DNA from: Lachnospiraceae bacterium
GTDB taxonomy: Bacteria; Bacillota; Clostridia; Lachnospirales; Lachnospiraceae
Direction of reading: 5' to 3'
DNA: 64,000 bases
Assembly: GCA_030526195.1 (NCBI GenBank)
Contig: JAUNDG010000012.1
Coordinates: 1 to 64,000, forward strand
The notes under the pieces are model-generated. The model ran no database searches. It saw only the letters and a program-made list of their open reading frames with translations, and was not told the origin of the DNA. Shown here in pieces: positions 1-9,233 of the stretch (position 1 is the stretch's first letter; each line of letters begins with the position of its first letter). Made by a program: the position numbers and the translations under genes.

Positions 1-82
1 TAATAGGAATTTTCGAGTCAAGTATGTGTTTCACTGTTCAGTTATCAATGTGCTTCTCGTAGTTCCGCAAGCGGCGCTACGG
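1..82 (-). other. Putative rRNA-operon leader at left edge
   Basis: This stretch has no open frame of note. It carries a GC-rich hairpin (about 61-82) and the AACTGAACAGTG-type element (about 35-46) that in many Clostridia recurs before 16S and 23S genes, probably as part of processing or antitermination signals. No rRNA gene sequence itself is present, so this is only a leader call. Confidence 0.4.
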
Positions 83-88
83 TTTGTT

Positions 89-117
89 ATTTTAACCGTT
101 TGCCATCGGATTGTCAA
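89..117 (-). promoter_or_regulatory. Strong leftward promoter, probably of an rRNA operon
   Basis: On the minus strand a consensus TTGACA (112-117) is followed after exactly 17 bases by TAAAAT (89-94). Nothing is encoded between it and the left edge. Its transcript would start near position 82 and carry a hairpin (CCGC-TT-GCGG core, about 61-82) and then a segment at about 25-52 containing TTGATAACTGAACAGTG. That segment resembles the leader and spacer sequences found next to 16S/23S genes in Clostridia. The promoter reading is direct; the rRNA assignment is inferred from the leader and cannot be confirmed here. Confidence 0.6.
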
Positions 118-286
118 GAACTTTTTTAGAAAACTTTTTGATTTCTAAACTTTATTCTGACTTCTCCTTGAAAATCAACCTCACCTCTTCGCTGATCCCT
201 CAGGATTTAGTTCGGCGCTTTTCAGCGGCGAGTTGTATATTACCATGTAGGCCGCACGAAATCAACCCCTAATTTTCAAAAAATCA

Positions 287-2080
287 TCATTTATTTTTTT
301 CAAAGATGATCGCCATATGATTGACCCCAAAGGATCGATCGTAATGCACCGATTTTGCCAGCTTCTTTACCTCATCCATATCCGGCACCAGCGTTCCATT
401 TCCGACGCGTTTATCCGCTGTCGATGATGATACCGCCTCATTTTCCAAGGGGGCAATGATCTGACCGGGCACATTGAGGCGCAGAATCACCTCATTATCT
501 TCTATAAATAGGCGCACATTCGAGGCGATCGATACCCGGTTTGATCGAAGGGCACACTGCTGCATGTACCGAACAGTTGTGTAAAAGCATGCCGTTACCA
601 TCTGCGCCGTTTCAGACATCACCTGATGACGCAGACAGAAATCTGCCACTTCATCGCAGCAGGCCCGGACATATTCGTCTCCATTTAAGACCGCGCAGGC
701 CAGATAGCGCCCGCTTTTTTCCACGCTCGTATCCATCAGCAGGATCGGCGTCACATTTTCACGAGAACGGCTGATGATCCGGGCCGTGATGAGGATGAGA
801 AGAAGCGCCGTCACTTCCGCCAGCAGGTAGGCCCACCAGATGTGACGACCGCCGCTTATCTTTGTGAGCAGTTCCGCAAAAGTCACCGCAAAGACAAATA
901 CCTTCAGGAAGGTAAAGACATTGGCCATTAATGAACGTTTGACACTCTGATAAAAAGTCAGCAGCACCGTCACCGGCACATAAACAAACAGGCTCAGGCC
1001 ATAGATTCGCAGCGCATAAAGATGCGCAGCTGTCAGATGGGCACTGTCAATACCGAAAAGCGCACAGATAAACTGCGGACAAAGCAGCAAAAGCAGGGTC
1101 AGCAAGGTTGTGAGCAGAAGTGCCGCCTGCATGGCACAGCGAAACACCTGGCGCAGACTCTCCGCGTCATGTTCACTGCTGTAAATGGCAGCCAGTGAGG
1201 CCATGCTTAAAGATGTGCCGTTGGCAATGATCACCGCCAGATACCGCATGGAGGCATTCACATTGACAACTGAAAGTCCCTCCTGTCCCAGCACTCTGAG
1301 CACCAGAGCATTAAAGACAATGATACACAGGAAATAAGACAGGTTATTCATCGCCGAGGGTGACCCTGCCAGTAATAGTCGTTTGATATGCGGAAGTTCC
1401 AGACCCTTAGCCGGTTTTGTGAAGCCGCCGGTTTTGCTGTACAAACGACAAATGCCCACAAGAGATGCCACCGTGTGAGCGACGGTAGTGGCCAGACCGA
1501 TCCCGGCCACACCCATATGCAGCACACCGGCCAGCAGGAAATTAAGACCCGCATTCAGCAGGAGCAGGAACAGATTCACCAGCACCCCATCCCGCTGAAG
1601 GCCCTTTAATTTAAGATAATGAAACGAAATATAGATCGCCATGCTGCCAAAGGCCGCCGGCGCATACATCATAAGATAACGCCGCGTGGGGGCATAAATC
1701 CCCACCGGCACATTTAAGAAGGACAGGACCGGATTTATGAAAATGATGATCCCGGCTGTCAGGATAAGAGCCACAACGATCATCAGCTTTAAGGCTGTCC
1801 ATAAACAGGCATTTGAGCGAGCCGCATCATTTTCACCTGAAAAATGCATCGCCTGAAGGGCGCCCCCCACAGCCAGCAAAGAACCGCCCACATTAAAGAT
1901 CATGGTTACGGGACTCATAAGACTTAAGACCGCCAGACCCTCCTGCCCCACCAGATGGCCGGTCATCATATTGGTCACCACCGGGCAGAGCAACATCAGC
2001 ATAAGGGCTGCCGCAAAGGAGGGCAGACTGCGAAAATACAGATGCCGGATAAACTGTTGTTCAGATGCTGCACGTGTCAT
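287..2080 (-). CDS. MATE-family efflux transporter with extra C-terminal ATPase-like domain
   Basis: Multidrug and toxin extrusion family membrane antiporter of 597 residues, about 150 longer than a plain MATE protein. Residues 1-440 hold about 12 hydrophobic segments with MATE-type spacing, including GLAVLSLMSPVTMIFN and a second half starting near GSPSAMNNLSYF. The last 150 residues are soluble and resemble the anti-sigma/HATPase fold seen fused to some Clostridia MATE proteins; the end reads YDRSFGVNHMAIIF, like the closing strand of that fold, but the ATP-site Asp-x-Gly motif is not intact. The start at 2080 is chosen because GGGAGG lies 6 bases upstream; an upstream ATG at 2098 lacks this. 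It overlaps the end of the upstream acetyltransferase by 20 bases, so the two are probably one transcript. Substrate unknown. Confidence 0.85.
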   Translation of the reverse strand: MTRAASEQQFIRHLYFRSLPSFAAALMLMLLCPVVTNMMTGHLVGQEGLAVLSLMSPVTMIFNVGGSLLAVGGALQAMHFSGENDAARSNACLWTALKLMIVVALILTAGIIIFINPVLSFLNVPVGIYAPTRRYLMMYAPAAFGSMAIYISFHYLKLKGLQRDGVLVNLFLLLLNAGLNFLLAGVLHMGVAGIGLATTVAHTVASLVGICRLYSKTGGFTKPAKGLELPHIKRLLLAGSPSAMNNLSYFLCIIVFNALVLRVLGQEGLSVVNVNASMRYLAVIIANGTSLSMASLAAIYSSEHDAESLRQVFRCAMQAALLLTTLLTLLLLLCPQFICALFGIDSAHLTAAHLYALRIYGLSLFVYVPVTVLLTFYQSVKRSLMANVFTFLKVFVFAVTFAELLTKISGGRHIWWAYLLAEVTALLLILITARIISRSRENVTPILLMDTSVEKSGRYLACAVLNGDEYVRACCDEVADFCLRHQVMSETAQMVTACFYTTVRYMQQCALRSNRVSIASNVRLFIEDNEVILRLNVPGQIIAPLENEAVSSSTADKRVGNGTLVPDMDEVKKLAKSVHYDRSFGVNHMAIIFEKNK

Positions 2081-2594
2081 AGCGGTCCTCCCGGCCAATA
2101 TATTTTTCCATCAAAGCCCCTGAGTTTCGATCATCGTAGACCAGCTGAAGAATACCGTCTAAATCTCGATAACCCAGTTTTTCATAAAACTTATAGGCCG
2201 ACGTGGACACTTTTGTCTCGATCTTGCCCACTTCAGTAACCAGCTCATCAGCCTCCAGACAGGTCACCATATGACGACCGATGCCCATTTTCTGATGATC
2301 CGGGTCCGTGAAGACCATATCAATGGAAGCCGCTGTCTTTTTCTCGTTCAGGCTGACGGAACCGCAGGCCACGACCCGGCCGTCCTCAGACTCACGCATC
2401 ACATACACATGCCGTTTCTTCAGAATGTCTTTAAGAGTGGCCGGGGTATACCAGCTCCACCACTCTTCCAGCACCGTGATCTTGTACTGAGGCAGCATAT
2501 CCTTATGGAAAATGGCTTTGTGGATCAACGCCAGCACCTCATCAATATCTGCTTCTGTCATGCGCTCCGTCAGCAGTTTCGTTAACAGTTCCAT
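2061..2594 (-). CDS. GNAT-family N-acetyltransferase
   Basis: A 177-residue acetyltransferase of the GCN5-related family, which moves an acetyl group from acetyl-CoA to an amine. Visible are the N-terminal region with EEWWSWYTP, the central VVACGSVSLNEK strand, the acetyl-CoA loop DHQKMGIGRHMV (Q/R-x-x-G-x-G/A type), and the C-terminal SAYKFYEKLGYRDL motif. The start at 2594 has AGAAGG 7 bases upstream. A promoter (TTTACG, 18 bases, TATAAT at 2632-2661) lies downstream of the more distal ATG at 2675, which rules that start out. Transcribed with the overlapping MATE gene; the acetyl acceptor cannot be predicted. Confidence 0.85.
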   Translation of the reverse strand: MELLTKLLTERMTEADIDEVLALIHKAIFHKDMLPQYKITVLEEWWSWYTPATLKDILKKRHVYVMRESEDGRVVACGSVSLNEKKTAASIDMVFTDPDHQKMGIGRHMVTCLEADELVTEVGKIETKVSTSAYKFYEKLGYRDLDGILQLVYDDRNSGALMEKYIGREDRYDTCSI

Positions 2595-2631
2595 GATAAT
2601 ACCTTCTTTCCTGTAGGGAGTTACGATGTTC

Positions 2632-2661
2632 ATTATACCTGTCCTGAATACCGGCCGTAAA
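2632..2661 (-). promoter_or_regulatory. Promoter for the GNAT-MATE pair
   Basis: Minus strand TTTACG (2656-2661), an 18-base spacer and a perfect TATAAT (2632-2637), about 30 bases before the ribosome site of the acetyltransferase at 2594. Confidence 0.55.
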
Positions 2662-2719
2662 TATACGTTTTCCATAACACCGCCTTGCCATTTTGTATGT
2701 TTTGCCCACTACACGTCAG

Positions 2720-2748
2720 TTGATGCCATCATCAATTACTGGTAAAAT
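2720..2748 (+). promoter_or_regulatory. Promoter with overlapping palindrome for zinc-ribbon pair
   Basis: TTGATG (2720-2725), 17 bases and TAAAAT (2743-2748) on the plus strand. The -35 is half of a perfect inverted repeat, TTGATG-N4-CATCAA (2720-2735), a plausible repressor site. Downstream, AAAGACA and TGTCTTT flank an A-rich loop (about 2761-2778), a small hairpin in the leader. Confidence 0.5.
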
Positions 2749-2833
2749 AGTAAGATAATAAAGACAAAAATGTCTTTCTTTCAAACAAATCTATTTCATA
2801 TGAAACTTTAATGATCCGGAAGGAGGTTTCTTT

Positions 2834-3580
2834 ATGCTCCACGCATTTACCCGCAACTATTCTGATCTCTCGACAGATGCCGGTTTTCAGTTTGAATTTT
2901 TCTGTGATTGCTGCGGCAATGGCTTCAAAAGCACCTTCATCGAATCCACCACGTATAAACAGCGCCAGAAATCCGATCGTTTCGGCCGCATGGCTTCCAC
3001 ATTAGGTGGTTTCCTCGGTGGGAAAGCCAATGATCTTGGCTGGGCTCTGGAACGCGGCAGCAGTTTCCTGGGAGATCGCTTCAGCGGTCAGTCTCCGGAA
3101 TGGCGCAAGGAATACGAACAGGCCTTCGATGCTGCCCAGGAAGAAGTCAAGGGCATGTTTATGAAGTGTCCCTCCTGTAATAAATGGGTCTGCCCGGACT
3201 GCTGGAACGAAGAAGAAGGCCTCTGCACAGAATGTGCCCCGAGAGAAGCCAGCTATGTGGCCCAGGCCCGCAACCGCGCCATGCGCCGGAACATTGACGA
3301 GATGGCCGATAATGCCACCGTCTGGCAGGGCAAACTGGAAACACGCACAACCCTCTGCCCCAGCTGCGGCAAGCCCGCCGGTGCCGGCAAATTCTGCAAT
3401 TACTGCGGCTCACCGCTGGGCACCAATCGCTGCCCCAACTGCGGCGCCGAAGTGGCCCTTGGGCTTAAATTCTGCGGCGAATGTGGCTCTCCCATGGCCA
3501 AATCCGGCAAATGCCCCAACTGCGGCTTTGAAAATGAACCCGGTATGAAATTCTGCGGAGGCTGCGGGACAAAATTATGA
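2834..3580 (+). CDS. Zinc-ribbon protein, function unknown
   Basis: A 248-residue soluble protein built around zinc-binding Cys pairs. Near residue 24 there is FCDCCGNGF; near 112, CPSCNKWVCPDCWNEEEGLCTEC; and the C-terminal 75 residues carry three consecutive CxxC/CxxC ribbons (CPSCGK...FCNYCGS, CPNCGA...FCGECGS, CPNCGF...FCGGCGT). The middle has a Gly-rich segment and an Ala/Glu-rich helix. No catalytic motif is seen, so a binding or scaffold role is more likely than an enzyme. AAGGAGG sits ideally before the ATG. Its end overlaps the next gene by 4 bases (ATGA), so both are translated together. Double zinc-ribbon domains are common at the ends of Clostridia signalling and membrane proteins, but here they are most of a stand-alone protein. 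Confidence 0.75.
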   Translation: MLHAFTRNYSDLSTDAGFQFEFFCDCCGNGFKSTFIESTTYKQRQKSDRFGRMASTLGGFLGGKANDLGWALERGSSFLGDRFSGQSPEWRKEYEQAFDAAQEEVKGMFMKCPSCNKWVCPDCWNEEEGLCTECAPREASYVAQARNRAMRRNIDEMADNATVWQGKLETRTTLCPSCGKPAGAGKFCNYCGSPLGTNRCPNCGAEVALGLKFCGECGSPMAKSGKCPNCGFENEPGMKFCGGCGTKL

Positions 3581-4500
3581 TGACATTTCAGGCACAGCTT
3601 AACGGACAGGATGTCTCTGTCAAAATCGAAAAAGAAGGTCTCACTGTCAACGGCCGGTGCCTCAATTATGCCGACATCAAAACCATGGCACCGAACAATC
3701 ACCGGGTGGTCATCACCCTGTTTTCCGATGACACCCTGACCTTCGGCATGCTGGGTTACAACTTTGACAGCTTCTGGCAGGAGCTGCTCAAAGCCTTCGA
3801 ACAGCGGTGTCTTGATGCTCTCTTCATTGAAGAAGCGGTGGTCATGGCCTGCGAAGGGGAATATCATCTCCCGAAGGAAAGCGGCCGCGGTCCCATCCGG
3901 CTTTATCCGGATGCCCTCTGCATTCTCCCGCCCTCGGCAGGGAGCGTGCGCCTGGCCTTCTCCGAAGTCAGCGATTTGACTGCCGACGGTTATAACCTGA
4001 CCATCACCATGACCTCAGGCAAAACCTACTCCGTCGGGAAAATGGGTTATGATTCCATGCCATTTTTCGAACGGGCCGCCTCTTTGTGGAAAAAGACACT
4101 GACCGCCCGTCAAAAGGCTCTTGCCCCCTATATACCGGAGGCGCCCTTTACTCATGTGGGTCTCTTCCGCACCGGTCATCCGGAGCATCACTGGGCCGCC
4201 GCCATCACAGATGGTAAATGTGCCCTGGAGCTCTACACCGGTCAGGATGCCGCCACCTACCTCTACTGCTTCGAGGAACCGCAGGCGGTATTCCGGCGCA
4301 ATCTCACGGAAGCTCTGGAGGCTATGAGCACCCATCGGGAGATTATTTACATGCCCGATGAGGAACTGGCCGAAAATCCGCTCTACCGGATGGCCGTCAG
4401 ACGCAGTGAAGCTGTCTGCTTCTTACGAAGTAAGTTTAACGGCCGCCTCATTCACAGCGCGAACCACGCCGCCAGACTGCAGGAGTTCCTGAATGCATAA
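3577..4500 (+). CDS. Hypothetical protein with two PH-like repeats
   Basis: 307 residues, unrecognised by name. The sequence contains two similar halves: residues about 10-80 end in LTFGMLGYNFDSFWQELLKAF, and residues about 110-180 end in YSVGKMGYDSMPFFERAASLW. In each, beta-strand-rich sequence leads to a (F/V)GxxGYxxxxFF motif and an amphipathic helix, which is the layout of a bacterial pleckstrin-homology-like domain. A further about 120 residues follow with no recognised motif. There is no signal peptide or membrane segment. It overlaps the zinc-ribbon gene by 4 bases and so probably works with it. The PH-like assignment is an inference from pattern, not a search result. Confidence 0.7.
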   Translation: MMTFQAQLNGQDVSVKIEKEGLTVNGRCLNYADIKTMAPNNHRVVITLFSDDTLTFGMLGYNFDSFWQELLKAFEQRCLDALFIEEAVVMACEGEYHLPKESGRGPIRLYPDALCILPPSAGSVRLAFSEVSDLTADGYNLTITMTSGKTYSVGKMGYDSMPFFERAASLWKKTLTARQKALAPYIPEAPFTHVGLFRTGHPEHHWAAAITDGKCALELYTGQDAATYLYCFEEPQAVFRRNLTEALEAMSTHREIIYMPDEELAENPLYRMAVRRSEAVCFLRSKFNGRLIHSANHAARLQEFLNA

Positions 4501-4624
4501 CGTGTCAATTCATAACGTGTCACATCAGACGGAGACCCCAAAGTGCTCGGCAGGCAGTGGAACACCGCGCAGCACAGTCAGCGATCCGTCGCGATCCGTG
4601 ACCGGACCTTTACCAAAAATATCA

Positions 4625-4661
4625 AACGGCAGCAGACAATACGTCCGCTGCCGTTATTTTC
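4625..4661 (+). terminator. Intrinsic terminator after zinc-ribbon/PH-like pair
   Basis: AACGGCAGC pairs with GCTGCCGTT (4625-4633 with 4647-4655), extended inwards by GAC/GTC, and is followed by TATTTTCTTG. It lies 125 bases after the stop. The intervening bases hold a short direct repeat (CATAACGTGTCA twice, 4496-4522) and nothing else recognisable. Confidence 0.7.
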
Positions 4662-4763
4662 TTGTATTAAATTAATTATCACATGTTCATGACTATGAGT
4701 TGATGACAGCCAATGTCCCTTTGCCTAGCAGGAAAATATGTGACATGAGTTCATACCGATTGA

Positions 4764-6140
4764 TCAGATCTTCAGGCTTCCGATCACCTTAATCGCCTCA
4801 CCGATATTGTCAACCGGATGCAGGTTAATGGCATCCGTCTTCCGGATATTGGTCATGTTGGCCTTGGGCAGGATCACATGACGGAAACCAAGCTTTGTCA
4901 ATTCTCCGATGCGCTGCTCCGCATTTTTGACAGCCCGGATCTCACCGGTGAGACCCACTTCGCCGAAGGCTGCTGCTGCCGCATCAATGTTGATATCCTT
5001 GTAGCAGGAAGCCAGCGCCAGCACGATGCCAAGATCCACCGCCGGCTCATTCATTTTGATACCGCCCGCAATGTTGATATAAGCATCATACATCGACAGG
5101 TCCATATGGGCCCGCTTCTCCAGCACCGCCAGCAACAGATTGACACGGTTAAAATCAACACCCGCCGATGTCCGTCGGGGAATACCGAAGCTGGTTTTGG
5201 CCACCAGGGCCTGGATTTCCAGCAGCATGGGGCGTGTCCCCTCCATGGAGCAGGACACAATGGTACCGGACACATTCATAGGCCGACCGCTGAGCATATA
5301 TTCCGAGGGATTGAGCACCTCATTGAGGCCATCGGAACGCATTTCAAATACACCGATCTCATCCGTGGAGCCGAAACGGTTCTTCACCCCACGCAGCACA
5401 CGGTAAGAGGCATGACGATCACCTTCGAAATAAAGCACGGTGTCCACCATATGCTCCAGCACACGGGGGCCGGCCACGGATCCATCCTTGGTGACGTGCC
5501 CCACAATAAAGACAGAGACACCCAGTCCCTTGGCGATCTGCATCAGGGTGGCGGTCGCCTCCCGGACCTGGGACACACTGCCCGGTGCCGAGGAAATGGC
5601 GGTGCAATACATGGTCTGAATCGAGTCAATGACCGCAATGTCCGGCTTTTCATGCTCGATCACATTTCGGATAGCCTCCATATCTGTCTCGCACAAAAGC
5701 TCCATGTTGTCGCTGATATCACCGATCCGCACAGCCCTCATTTTTATCTGATAAAGACTCTCCTCACCGGAAATGTACAGGACCTTCTTGCCGGCCCCCG
5801 CCAGATTCCGACAGGTCTGCAGGAGAAGGGTGGACTTCCCGATACCGGGATCGCCGCCGATGAGGGTCATGGACCCGTCCACCAGACCGCCGCCCAGCAC
5901 CCGGTCCAGTTCCCCGATGCCGGTCAGGGTGCGCTTGCTGTCATTTAAGGGAATGGCGTTGATGCTCACAGGCTTCGGCCGGTCTCCTGCCTTTTTGACA
6001 GCCTTGCTGCCGGGGGCGGCCTTTACCACCTTCTCCTCAACAAAACTGTTCCAGGACCGGCAGCCGGGACACTGCCCCAGCCACTTAGCGCTCTCAAAGC
6101 CACATTCCTGACAGAAAAATATCGTTTTCTCTTTTGCCAT
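4764..6140 (-). CDS. radA: DNA repair protein RadA
   Basis: RadA (Sms), a RecA-related ATPase and helicase acting on recombination intermediates. In order: an N-terminal C4 zinc finger (CQECG...CPGC), the Walker A motif GGDPGIGKSTLL near residue 90, the RadA-specific KNRFGSTDEIGVFEM motif near residue 240 and a C-terminal Lon-like domain (residues about 280-455). About 458 residues is the normal length. The start at 6140 gives the family's usual MAKEKT beginning, but it has no good ribosome site. A GTG at 6161 in the same frame has AGGGAGG 8 bases upstream and is a real alternative, adding 7 residues. A terminator-like hairpin lies directly in front. Convergent with the zinc-ribbon pair. Confidence 0.95.
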   Translation of the reverse strand: MAKEKTIFFCQECGFESAKWLGQCPGCRSWNSFVEEKVVKAAPGSKAVKKAGDRPKPVSINAIPLNDSKRTLTGIGELDRVLGGGLVDGSMTLIGGDPGIGKSTLLLQTCRNLAGAGKKVLYISGEESLYQIKMRAVRIGDISDNMELLCETDMEAIRNVIEHEKPDIAVIDSIQTMYCTAISSAPGSVSQVREATATLMQIAKGLGVSVFIVGHVTKDGSVAGPRVLEHMVDTVLYFEGDRHASYRVLRGVKNRFGSTDEIGVFEMRSDGLNEVLNPSEYMLSGRPMNVSGTIVSCSMEGTRPMLLEIQALVAKTSFGIPRRTSAGVDFNRVNLLLAVLEKRAHMDLSMYDAYINIAGGIKMNEPAVDLGIVLALASCYKDINIDAAAAAFGEVGLTGEIRAVKNAEQRIGELTKLGFRHVILPKANMTNIRKTDAINLHPVDNIGEAIKVIGSLKI

Positions 6141-6146
6141 AGGTAT

Positions 6147-6174
6147 AAAAAAGGGTGACACAAGGTCACCCTCC
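6147..6174 (-). terminator. Terminator or attenuator hairpin directly before radA
   Basis: Minus strand GGGTGAC-CTTGT-GTCACCC followed by six T, ending about 7 bases before the radA ATG at 6140. It could end transcripts from the gene at 6295-6708, or act as an attenuator or ribosome-site occluder for radA, whose own best Shine-Dalgarno (AGGGAGG) forms the upstream edge of the stem. Confidence 0.65.
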
Positions 6175-6294
6175 CTTTCGATCATGATTAAAACGGACTT
6201 TAGTCATACCCACAGGACACGATGTCCGCTGCGCGGCTTGTGCGAAAATCACAGCCACCTGGGGGTAGCTCCTATCATCTGCTGTCACCGATTT

Positions 6295-6708
6295 TCAGCG
6301 ACGAACAACCTCAACGGCCACAGCCTTGCCCTCTTCCAGTTCCACACTGAAGGACACCTTGCCGCTTAAGCTGGCTTTCACTTCATCGGAAGCCTTGCCG
6401 TCGATCTGGATCCCGTAGCTTTCGCCCGGTTCACCGCCGATGGTGATCTGAGCATCCTGAAGGCCTTCCACTTTAAAGGAAATGGCGCTCTCGTCAGCCT
6501 TCATGCCGATGACGGCTGTACCCGGTTCTGATTCATAAGCCAGAACCTCATCTCTTTCAAGACGTGTCATTTCACGGCATGTTTTGACTTTATAACTGCC
6601 GTTATTATAAGCGAAATCGGAACGTTTTGCCTTTTCGGCCAGTGTATAATCGCCGAAACTCAGGGTGTTATCTGCTTCGATTCTGATAAGCTCTGTTACT
6701 ACTGACAT
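6295..6708 (-). CDS. Small conserved protein of 'endosialidase' annotation type
   Basis: 137 residues, hydrophilic, mostly beta-strand by composition, with no signal peptide. It resembles a family widespread in Lachnospiraceae that databases often label 'endosialidase' without enzymatic support; the start MSVVTELIRIEADNTLSFGDY is characteristic, as is the repeated G-x-S/T-Y pattern. The function is unknown and I see no catalytic motif. The start at 6708 has GGAGG 5 bases upstream. An own -10 (TATAAT at 6748-6753) lies between it and clpC, with a poor -35, so expression may come both from this promoter and from read-through. Confidence 0.7.
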   Translation of the reverse strand: MSVVTELIRIEADNTLSFGDYTLAEKAKRSDFAYNNGSYKVKTCREMTRLERDEVLAYESEPGTAVIGMKADESAISFKVEGLQDAQITIGGEPGESYGIQIDGKASDEVKASLSGKVSFSVELEEGKAVAVEVVRR

Positions 6709-6773
6709 ATCAACCTCCATAACGCACAAAAGGTGCGGCTTTTCTCCATTATAGTCGAAATGCTGTGGATTTA

Positions 6774-9221
6774 CTATTCGGCAACGGAAAATTTAATCAT
6801 ATTTTCAGAATATTTTAACGAAACTGTCTGACCTCGACGGACAGCGCCCTCGAGGATCCTATCGCTCAGGGCATTTTCGATATCCGTCTGGATCTTCCGC
6901 TTCAAGGGTCTGGCCCCGAATTTGTCGCTGAAGCCACTTTCCGCAATGTAATCCCGGACAGCCGGTGACACCTTAAGGGTAATGTCCAGCTGCTGCTTCA
7001 CCCGGGCGGTCAGTTCCTTCAGAAGCAGACCCACGATATCGTTAATCTCCTTCTTATTGAGCGGTCTGAACACAATGGTCTCGTCGATACGATTGAGGAA
7101 TTCCGGTCGGAAGACACGGCTCACTTCCCCCATGACCTTCGCCTTCATAGCCTTATAATCCGCTTCCGCATCAGCCCCGGCCCCAAAGCCCAGGCGCTTG
7201 GGATCCACGATCATCTGAGCCCCTGTATTAGAGGTCATGATAATGACCGTGTTCTTGAAATCCACCTTGTGTCCGTGGGTATCGGTGATGTGACCTTCAT
7301 CCAGAATCTGAAGCAGAATGTTAAAGACATCGGGATGTGCCTTTTCGATCTCATCAAACAGCACCACACTGTAGGGATGACGGCGGACCTGCTCGGACAA
7401 CTGACCACCCTCATCATAGCCCACATAACCCGGCGGTGAGCCGATCATACGGGACACGGTATGTTTTTCCATGTATTCGGACATATCGACACGGATCAGG
7501 CTATCTTCAGAACCGAAAACCGCCTCCGCCAGAGCCTTGGAAAGCTCTGTTTTACCCACACCGGTGGGACCTAAAAACAGGAAGCTGCCGGTGGGACGCT
7601 TCGGGTCCTTAAGACCCACGCGGCCGCGTTTAACCGCAGCCGAAACAGCGGCCACCGCTTCATGCTGACCGATGATCCGCTTGTGTAATTCTTTATCAAG
7701 ACGAGAAAGACGCCGGGTTTCCTTTTCCGTGAGCCGGCTCACCGGCACACCGGTGCGCTGAGACACCACATCCGCCACATCATTTTCTTTAAGGACACGG
7801 GCCTTCTTTTTAAGAGATGCTGCCAGGGCTTCCTGCTTTTCACGCAGCTCCGCTTCCTTCTGCACCTGCATTTCCTGAATGCTTCTGGCCAGTTTGAGAT
7901 TCCCCTTGGCCACAGCCGCTTCCTTGTCTTTCCGCAGTGTCTTCAGGGCTTCCTCATCCTCCCGCAGGCTGTCGATCCGGCCAAACTGCCCCAGCTTGAG
8001 GCGTGAAGCGCCTTCGTCAATAAGGTCGATGGCCTTATCCGGCAGACAGCGATCAGTGATGTATCGGGTGGACAGTGTGACGGCAGCTTCAATAGCCTCA
8101 TCGGAAATGCGCACGCCGTGGAAGGCTTCATAATGAGGTCGCAGCCCTTCAAGAATGGCCACCGCCTTGTCATGATCCGGTTCTTCCACTGTCACCGGCT
8201 GGAAACGCCGTTCCAGGGCCGCATCCTTTTCCACGTATTTCCGGTATTCGGCAATGGTGGTGGCACCGATGATGCGGATTTCCCCTCTGGAAAGGGCAGG
8301 TTTTAAAATATTGGCAGCATCAAGAGCCCCTTCTGCCCCGCCGGCCCCCACAATAGTGTGGAGCTCGTCGATGAAGAGGATGACATGGCTGTTCTCAGCG
8401 GCTTCTTTCACCACGCCCTTCATGCGTTCTTCAAATTCGCCTCTGTATTTTGAGCCGGCCACCATGCCGGACATATCCAGCATGAGGATGCGTTTATCCT
8501 TCATGGCATCCGGTACCATGCCCCAGGCAATGCGCTGAGCCAGACCTTCCACCACGGCGGTTTTGCCCACACCGGCTTCGCCCACCAGGCAGGGATTGTT
8601 CTTGGTCCGGCGGCTTAAGATCTGCAGCAGTCGGTTCATCTCATCTTCCCGGCCCACCACAGGGTCAAGAAGGCCGTCACCGGCCCGGGCTGTCAGATCC
8701 CGGCTGTACTGATCCAGTACCGGTGTCAGACTGACGGCATCGGCGACGGGTTTTTCAAACACATCCTCCGGTGCCATATTTTTATCACCGCCGGCGGCAA
8801 TGAAGGTATCAAGATAGAGCTCCCGGATGGACACACCCATGGTATGCAGAAGACGGGCAGCCACACTGTCCGTATCCTGCAGAAGAGCCAGCAGCAGATG
8901 TTCCGTGCCGGCTGCCTGAGCTCTCATTTTCTCGGCAATGGTCCTGGCCCCGTCCAGCACCTTCTGAGCCCGGGGCGAATAACCCATTTTATCAATTAAA
9001 AGCACACCGCCGTCCGGCGCGATCAACTTGTCGATCAGCCGCATCAGGCGGTCATTGTCAACGCCGGCATCCGTCAGCACAACCGAAGCTGTGCCTTCTG
9101 TATGACTCACAAGGCCCGCCAGGATATGCTCTGTGCCCACATAGTTCTGCTTGCAGTACTGGGCGGTCCGATGCGCGATATCCAGCACCTTGTTGGCGGC
9201 GTCGGTAAAACCATTTCGCAT
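6774..9221 (-). CDS. clpC: ClpC-type AAA+ unfoldase
   Basis: Hsp100 unfoldase that feeds substrates to the ClpP protease. 815 residues with the full layout: two N-domain repeats (about 1-145), first AAA module with GEAGVGKTA and [15 protein letters not shown] (about 205-300), a coiled middle domain (about 410-475) of the short ClpC/UVR type rather than the long ClpB type, second AAA module with GPTGVGKTE and [13 protein letters not shown] (about 545-625), a ClpP-docking loop with LGF (near 680), and a C-terminal small domain. AAAGGAG precedes the ATG. It starts 12 bases after the aminopeptidase and ends the pyr-led gene string, without the ctsR-mcsA-mcsB partners that usually accompany clpC in Firmicutes. 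Confidence 0.93.
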   Translation of the reverse strand: MRNGFTDAANKVLDIAHRTAQYCKQNYVGTEHILAGLVSHTEGTASVVLTDAGVDNDRLMRLIDKLIAPDGGVLLIDKMGYSPRAQKVLDGARTIAEKMRAQAAGTEHLLLALLQDTDSVAARLLHTMGVSIRELYLDTFIAAGGDKNMAPEDVFEKPVADAVSLTPVLDQYSRDLTARAGDGLLDPVVGREDEMNRLLQILSRRTKNNPCLVGEAGVGKTAVVEGLAQRIAWGMVPDAMKDKRILMLDMSGMVAGSKYRGEFEERMKGVVKEAAENSHVILFIDELHTIVGAGGAEGALDAANILKPALSRGEIRIIGATTIAEYRKYVEKDAALERRFQPVTVEEPDHDKAVAILEGLRPHYEAFHGVRISDEAIEAAVTLSTRYITDRCLPDKAIDLIDEGASRLKLGQFGRIDSLREDEEALKTLRKDKEAAVAKGNLKLARSIQEMQVQKEAELREKQEALAASLKKKARVLKENDVADVVSQRTGVPVSRLTEKETRRLSRLDKELHKRIIGQHEAVAAVSAAVKRGRVGLKDPKRPTGSFLFLGPTGVGKTELSKALAEAVFGSEDSLIRVDMSEYMEKHTVSRMIGSPPGYVGYDEGGQLSEQVRRHPYSVVLFDEIEKAHPDVFNILLQILDEGHITDTHGHKVDFKNTVIIMTSNTGAQMIVDPKRLGFGAGADAEADYKAMKAKVMGEVSRVFRPEFLNRIDETIVFRPLNKKEINDIVGLLLKELTARVKQQLDITLKVSPAVRDYIAESGFSDKFGARPLKRKIQTDIENALSDRILEGAVRRGQTVSLKYSENMIKFSVAE

Positions 9222-9233
9222 AAGGATCTCCTT

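Noticed and set aside
4493..4675. A 60-residue frame after the PH-like gene
   Set aside because: It ends inside the terminator hairpin, has no ribosome site of its own and no protein-like pattern.
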